Assembly (NCBI GenBank): GCA_902728285.1
Contig: CACVBU010000975.1
Coordinates: forward strand, 710,637-774,636
From: Clytia hemisphaerica
Lineage: Eukaryota; Cnidaria; Hydrozoa; Leptothecata; Clytiidae
Direction of reading: 5' to 3'
DNA: 64,000 bases
Part shown: positions 58,201 to 64,000 of the stretch, piece after piece
Layout of the letters: each line of letters opens with the position of its first letter
Position numbering within the stretch: position 1 is the stretch's first letter
Made by a program: the position numbers and the translations under genes
The notes under the pieces: model-generated
Databases searched by the model: none
What the model was told of the DNA's origin: nothing
The model's input: the letters and a program-made list of their open reading frames with translations, nothing else

Positions 58201-61200
58201 GTGGTTGATGTTTACGCCGCTAACTTTTGGAGTCAGAATAGTTACGCACTCTACAAAAGGTCAATTTGATTTTTGATCCATTGAATTCATTTATGTGGTT
58301 GGAATAAACAAGATATCAGGAAAATCTTGAAATTTTAATAAACGGGCTGAAACAGGTAACTTGGTCACCAAGGGTTTGGGAATTCTACCTCTAAATACCT
58401 CCAAAATTAGGTGTATAATTACCTCATTTGGGAGGTATTTTTCTTTTGACAGCTGAAAATGTTTTCAAAAATTAATAAACAGGGTGTAGTTTATTAGGCA
58501 CCTGAAAATAAAGCTTGAGTATGTATTTAACATGCTATAAGAAAAAGTCTATTTCAAAGCACTCACTTTGTATCTTTATTACTTTAGCTATACAAGTTTC
58601 AGCACTCCCAGCTAGATATACATGCATGATCATATGCTATTACATTTTCAGACTCAACAGCCCAACACCAAATTCTAGACAGGCAGGGCAGCGTCTGCCA
58701 GAGACAGAGCAGGGCACTTTTTTTGTTGCTTTTTCAAGAAAGAAAAAATTAAGAGAGAAATTACTAAATATGGCAGGGGGGGCACGCAGTTACTATAGAC
58801 ATGATGTGTAGTAAGTGCTTTTTCAACACTTTTTTTCAGGACCACCACCCTTTGCAGTTACTACACCTTGGTAGTAACTGTTTTCAGAAAAGATTTCCAG
58901 GTACCACCCCTGTTTTTGAGTGATATCATCAAAAACATGCTCGAAATTACCCTAAATTGCGATTGTTTTTCAACCTAAAGCCATTTTTGTGCTAGATTTT
59001 CTTTTAATTTACTTGGTTAACAGCTGTTGAGAACATTTAAATGATAATTAGGGAAAGCATAATTTCAAAGTTGGGTCTGAGAAAAATTTCAAATTTTTTT
59101 TCGTCCATTTATAACAAAAATATTTTTTTTAACAAATAATTTTTTCACAAAAAAATTCATTTTTTGTGAAAAATTTTGAAAGTTCTTTAAAAAGAATTAA
59201 AATATAAGCACTTACTACACCAAAAGTGCTAGTTTTAGTGTTCGGCACCCCCCCCCCAAACAGCAGTTACTACACTGTGTAGTAACTGTTTTCATAACTT
59301 CTGAATACAGTACCACCACGGTAGTAAGCGTCATACTGTCTTGTAGTAACTGCGTGCCCCCCCCTGAATATGGCTCTACTGCTAATCCTTTTGGAAATGA
59401 GGTCCCAAATCATTTATTTGTTTATAAGGCCTGATAAGGCACCTAAGACTAATAAGACAAAATAAAGACAACCTAGAATCCTTATTTTTATTTCTAAATT
59501 TTTGGTGCAAAAATGTCGAAATAATCATGCCAATCAGTACAAACCTAATCTAGATAGACCTCTAGTGTATTGTATTGAAAAGAAAATACCCGAATGTGTT
59601 AATTTGAGCAGAAGAGTGTTTATTTTTATGTGAGGTCATACTGGAGGCTGCAGTATGAATGAGAAAGTCTCCTTTTAATCTTACCCTTATTTAGGAAAGA
59701 GAGGCCTTTTCAATAAACACATACCTTTAGTTTTTCCTCTACGATTTTTAATTGTTTTTCTCATTAATTACACATGTTGCTAATTTCATTCATCAAAGAA
59801 AATTTTCCTATGAGACTGCGGTTGGATCAATTAGTTTTATTGATTTCTCATTCAAAATCTCAATGTCAATCATCTGTCACTTATTTCCAAATGCTTTTAA
59901 TCCCTCAAGTATATTGAACAGTTATAATATTGTATGATTTCTTTTGAATAGTAAGTTGAAGATAGACTAAGACTCTTTTTGTGGCTGTGCTAATTGAGCA
60001 GGCACTTTTTTAATATTTTCTAAGTCCCACAGAAACAAACTCCATGACCATCTTTCTTGGTTATATGTTAATTTCTAAAGCTTGTTTTGTACAAAATGTC
60101 ATGTATAACAAAAAGAGTTGTTAATTAGATTCTTGTTGATCATCCATTTTGAACTTAGTTTGTGTCTTTCAAGTGTCTTTCAAATTTCTTGGGGGGAATT
60201 TAAATTTTCACTATTCATCGACTTAATATATATCGACATAATAAGAGACAAAATCCCTTAGCTATCAAATTGAAAAAAAACTTTGAGCACTTGCACTTCA
60301 TATTTTCTAGAATTGACCTTTTTTGCTGTGAGATTTTTATTGACATCAACCGCAAAATCAGGAAATTGAACAATCAAATTCAAGGACAAATAAGAGGGTT
60401 TTTGACACACTCAGAAAATCAAATGTCAATGGTGTGTCACTTTTCTTCAAGTACCTGATTGATGCAGTTATGTGTATACTGCAATGTATAACTCAAGTGT
60501 TCATAAGCAATATCCGAATTCAATGTTTGAATATTTGAGAAACAATTTGAAGGATTTTCATTGAATTCATTTTTAATCTCTTTTAATCCATTTTAAATTT
60601 TTCTGATGTTTGATATGAAAAATAATTAATTTTTGTAAATTTAGTCAAAGTTTTAATCCTGTAATGTCAGGTAACATATCAATTTTCAATGATTTTGATA
60701 TCACTTTTGTCAAATCTTTGTTTGTCTTTTCATAAAGGGGCCCTGGGAGAATTTAAACTATTGCTATTATAATATTTATCAAACAAGTAAATTATGGAAT
60801 GTGTATGGGGTTTTTACAGGATAAAGGTTTGCTTTTTTATGAAAGTTTGCTCTCTCAAAATCTCATCCCTCAAATCATTTTAATTCTCTAATCTGCTTAA
60901 CTTGAGTAGAAAGAGAGCATAAATATCATTTTTCATTAATCTCTAACAAAAACACCAGCTAAAAGTGTTCATTACTCAAAGGACTATAAATAGCCAGGCC
61001 TAGCTTTTGGTTCCAAAAAGTCCCCCCTTACTAAAAGGAAAAAAATGAAAAAATTGTCTTGTAAATTTATTATTAATTTCTACAAAACACAGATAATAGC
61101 TGTGGAATAATGTTTTGATTAAACTTATGTACCATGAAAATGTCTGCCTGTTGGCTTGGACCAAAATCGTTGAGAAATTTTGCCTAAATTTAAGCTGATT

Positions 61201-63651
61201 TGATTTTTAGGAGAGTAAAATTGTCCAATTAGTGAATTTTTCTTCAAAAAGATTTTATATGACTAGTAGAGAAGAACTGTCCCTTCCTAACAATCAAAGA
61301 AATTTCAAATTTTAATAAAATCTCCCAGAGCCCACCTCTTTTTCTAGACCAATTAGCCAAAAGATATCAGAAAAACTTTTTGGTAGTAGTTATCAGAAAC
61401 AATTAAATCAAAGGGCTGGTTTGAAGGAATTTTCAAATAAAGGGAAATCGTACAATTATATGGTCTCTAAGGGAAATTTGTCAATTTTCTTCTTTACCAA
61501 ATGCATTTTCTTCTACTTTCAGAGTTGTCAAAGAAGAAATAATTGACGATGATGCACCATTACCTTGTTTCAATGGTAGAGTTGTTTCCTGGGTAAGAAA
61601 TAATTTTGCTTTTATTTTTGAATATATATCAGCAGTAAGAAATTTCTTTTATAAATGGGACTTCAAGGCCATCGTTAGACATTGCTTTCAATGCGACACG
61701 ATGAATGGCTTTCATTCTTTCATTATATTATAATCCTAAAATGTTAAATATATTGTCATCACTTTATAAATAAAACATTTTGTCAAAATGACTGAAAAAG
61801 TTCTGAATTCTAATTTATGGTCGTTTCATGGTATGAGTCTTTACAGGTCTTTATTTTAATTGTCTATCTTGCTTTGATCACAAATCTACCCAGATCCTAA
61901 AAAAATGCTCATTATTCAGGCCATATTTTAGAAAAGCAAGGTTGTTGGCCAAAAAGGGCATTTTTTCCAGTGATTTTCCACTAAAAAGGCTGTTTTTAGC
62001 ATTATTTTAGTAATTTCAGGAGGGGCAGCGTTAGAAATGGCCTGCATTTCCTATCAATTTCCCCTTTCGTAATACAGGTTGTACCACCAGAAGATGGTTC
62101 ATGCGATGGTCAATCACAGCACTCTGGTGATGGCATTTTTGTACCAGTTCAATCTTCAAATACCAACATCTCTCGCTCCAGTACCATGTAAGTCCTTTAG
62201 CCTTATGAAGAAACTGTTGATGGAATGAATTTCGAAATTTAAAGGCTACACTTGTTGTTTTTTGTCGGCATAAATCACAGATATTTTAAAAATTTGATTG
62301 GAACGGATACTGATGATTAGCTTCTAGAGAAAACGGCAACTCTGCTGAATCCTGTGTTGATTTTACTCAAAACCTGAAAATTAGATTTGAGTACATCAGT
62401 TTGTTACCTTTGAAGAGTCAGCTCATATATCAATTTTGTCGTCTTCACATCAACAATGAGACCACCAGTAACTTTTAACTTTGTTTGGTTATAGTTCGAT
62501 ATTATTATATATTATATTATATTATATATATTATATATATATTATTATATATAATTATATATGTTTATCTTTATTGCAAGATTTATTCTACCACCAAAGT
62601 TTTTATTGTGCTTTTGAATCTGTTTCCTGATAATGAAAAGCCGTAACTGACTGGAACCTGGTCGGTGTTGAAAAATTAATCATTTAAAATTAAAATATTT
62701 ACTCACTCCTTTGTTCTTTTTTTATTAATAAAGGCGAAGTAAAGAACGCGTGCAAGACTCGGATGCAGAATCAATCGTCTCAAGACGAAGCTCTCGATCA
62801 AGAAGCAGTCGAAAATATGAAAGTGATGGTAAGATAACTCTCCCCTTTTCTTTTGTCCTCCTCTTTTTGAAAAGTTTTTCCCCGAAAGTTACTTACATTA
62901 TAAAAATTTATTATATAAGTTTTTTTTGTTATAATTATTTTACTGAAGCCCAAAGAGAGACATCTTTCTAAATTTGAAAACAGAATTTAAAGAAACATTT
63001 TTCAAATTATAGCCGACAGGAGGTCACGTCGAAGTCATCGCGAGCATCGCAATTACGATCAATACGACAGCGCATCCATGATGAGCAGTGACTTGGAGAC
63101 GACAAGTTTCGTCGATTCCGAGGAAGAAAGTCAAATGTCGTCGGCTACTGAAAGTTCTCGTTATGTGGGCGGTAACAAACGAAGACGCAGGCGCCGACAA
63201 CGTATGCCACGAGTTGAAAGGGTAGGTTCAATCTACTATGAGTATATTTGACTTAATCAAAATGAATTTGAGATGGAGCCTTTTCGTAGTGAACAGTAAG
63301 TTCAAACGTGACGAATTTCAAATTGGATGGATCTTTTTCCTTCATGGAAGCAGTATTAGGAGACGATATTAAAGTTAATATCAGTGCTCAAGGGTTTTAG
63401 TCTGTCAATAAAATACATGTAAGCGTTACTGGATAGCTAGTCGTTGTTCATAATTCGTCAACCAAGGAACGTTTTATAAAGAAATGGGTTTTATCCATCA
63501 TTCAGTAAAAAACAAATTTGGAATTTCAAATATTGAAATATTAAAACTTGAATTTTATAATCTTCTTATCTTCTTGTTTAGTGCTCGTCATTCAGCACCA
63601 TCACCGAGTCCACGATGTCACTGAATATCATTACAGTCACACTCAATATGG
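55248..63651 (+). CDS. DVL: Dishevelled, N-terminal part (DIX to start of PDZ); continues past the right edge
   Basis: Cytoplasmic Wnt-pathway scaffold that polymerises through its DIX domain and links Frizzled to Axin and planar-polarity effectors. Six coding exons: 55248-55414, 61523-61592, 62078-62187, 62734-62828, 63013-63221, 63582-63651; GT-AG borders, phases agree, 240 codons so far. Residues 1-~82 are a DIX domain: [53 protein letters not shown]. Then a Ser/Thr-rich linker ([15 protein letters not shown]) and a basic run (KRRRRRRQR) near 205-215, as in other Dishevelleds. [11 protein letters not shown] at the end is the first PDZ strand. Intron 1 is 6.1 kb and carries several transposons. 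Deep, PDZ remainder and DEP domains lie beyond the window. The family call is firm; which paralogue, if several exist, is open. Confidence 0.93.
55640..56345. other. G-rich stretch in Dishevelled intron 1
   Basis: Runs of G (up to 12 near 55967) and GGGGGGA words recur on the plus strand between about 55950 and 56320. Open frames here are low-complexity artefacts. Possibly a decayed transposon similar in look to 14326-14817. Confidence 0.35.
56559..57111. mobile_element. MITE, TACCGTCAACTGCTC family, copy C, in Dishevelled intron 1
   Basis: TACCATCAACTGCTCCAACT at 56559 and its complement, with a few mismatches, ending GCAGTTGAAGGTA at 57111. It is longer than copies A and B (553 bp against about 220), with TA at both ends. 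It includes tandem pairs GAGTGTGTAACTTGCCG (56845-56880) and TTCCAGACATCGCGTTTG (56934-56970). Confidence 0.7.
57112..58156. other. Dishevelled intron 1, no gene seen
   Basis: Mirrored blocks at about 57240-57320 and 57470-57545 (AAACTCAGACTTGCC / GGCAAGTCTGAGTTT, plus AAATGGACGTT / AACGTCCATTT) show another imperfect inverted repeat, 57245-57547. No coding exon could be supported. Confidence 0.45.
58157..58233. repeat. 35-bp-arm hairpin in Dishevelled intron 1
   Basis: ACTCCAAAAGTTAGCGGCGT at 58157 starts an arm that ends at 58191; the complement runs 58199-58233 with a single mismatch, around a 7-base loop. In transcribed RNA it would form a strong stem. Confidence 0.85.
58767..59374. mobile_element. 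hAT-like MITE with 8-bp duplication in Dishevelled intron 1
   Basis: AATATGGC is present at 58767-58774 and 59367-59374. Between them the element begins AGGGGGGGCACGCAGTTACT and ends with its near complement CTGCGTG followed by a C run and TG. Several GTAGTAACTG words recur inside in both orientations. Eight-base duplications and (C)AGGG ends fit the hAT superfamily. Confidence 0.75.
59375..61522. other. Dishevelled intron 1, remaining part
   Basis: AT-rich intronic sequence with no exon or clear repeat identified. Confidence 0.35.
62500..62572. repeat. AT microsatellite (ATATT/TATA)
   Basis: About 70 bp composed of ATATTAT and TATATA units in Dishevelled intron 3. Confidence 0.9.
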
Positions 63652-64000
63652 GTAAGTCTATAATTTGCTTGAACTAAATAGCATGTAACTAACCAAAGGA
63701 ATAATTTTGCTTCATAATCTTTCTTTATACTGAAAAACATACTTCAAATTTTAGACTTTATCTCACTGTTTCAAAATAGAGAAATGTGTGATACCTTACT
63801 CGGGGCATTATGGGTAAGCAAGGCAACAACGAGTGTCAGCTTTAAACCCACTATTTATGATTGATTTGAAATCACTAGGGCACCAGCGCACAAGATAACG
63901 CATATTCCAAAATTCTTGAAGAGAGGATAGAGAAGATTAAATTTCCTGTTAATCGACTGTGCATTTTGTTTTTGTCTTTTCTGTTGAGAGTTTCGCTATC

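Noticed and set aside
63780-63835. Possible next Dishevelled exon after AAAATAG
   Set aside because: The in-frame reading stops after about a dozen codons and does not resemble the expected PDZ continuation (KYNFLG-like), so the next exon is probably beyond the window.
1-64000. CRISPR arrays, bacterial operons, rRNA
   Set aside because: No regularly spaced repeat-spacer arrays or rRNA-like sequence; gene structure is clearly eukaryotic.

Overview
The window is AT-rich DNA from a multicellular animal. It carries spliced genes with GT-AG introns, a motile-cilium gene, the Wnt scaffold Dishevelled, a rhodopsin-family receptor and many transposons. The receptor's TM7 ends in a YWR-type sequence, which I associate with cnidarian rhodopsin-like receptors, so a cnidarian or similar early-branching animal is my best guess. 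That is inference, not proof.

Layout, left to right. 0.5-1.95 kb: a 5'-truncated, frameshifted CR1-like LINE. 2.3-3.2 kb: a foldback element. 5.2-5.5 kb: a minisatellite ending in a hairpin. 7.0-8.1 kb (minus): an intact single-coding-exon class A GPCR with Thr in place of the DRY arginine. 12.0-23.5 kb (minus): a complete 13-exon gene for dynein regulatory complex subunit 5 (DRC5/TCTE1), with phases closing over 1308 nt (435 residues). Its fourth to thirteenth coding exons lie at 12-17.9 kb and its first three at 22.8-23.5 kb. Nested in its 4.9-kb third intron, on the opposite strand, is a four-exon gene (19354-22522) for an unrecognised secreted, probably GPI-anchored protein. That gene's own first intron holds a 690-bp foldback.

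25.7-34.0 kb (minus): a young, complete BEL/Pao LTR retrotransposon with LTRs of 938 and 935 bp, one open 2123-codon gag-pol frame and a 5-bp target duplication, inserted inside an older MITE. 35.2-38.1 kb: a TA-flanked TIR element followed by a nest of elements within elements. 40.6-46.7 kb (plus): a seven-exon C2H2 zinc-finger gene (1217 residues) with basic, acidic, zinc-finger and long Ser/Gln-rich segments. 46.7-55.2 kb: no recognisable gene, but several palindromes and TIR elements. 55.2-63.65 kb (plus): the first six coding exons of Dishevelled, from the DIX domain to the start of PDZ, running off the right edge.

The host genes look functionally independent (ciliary motility, Wnt signalling, transcription, G-protein signalling); I see no operon-like system. 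The more unusual points are the nested antisense gene pair, the GPCR without its DRY arginine, and a set of different short elements that share a TACC(G/T)T terminus beside TA, suggesting one transposase type mobilised them.
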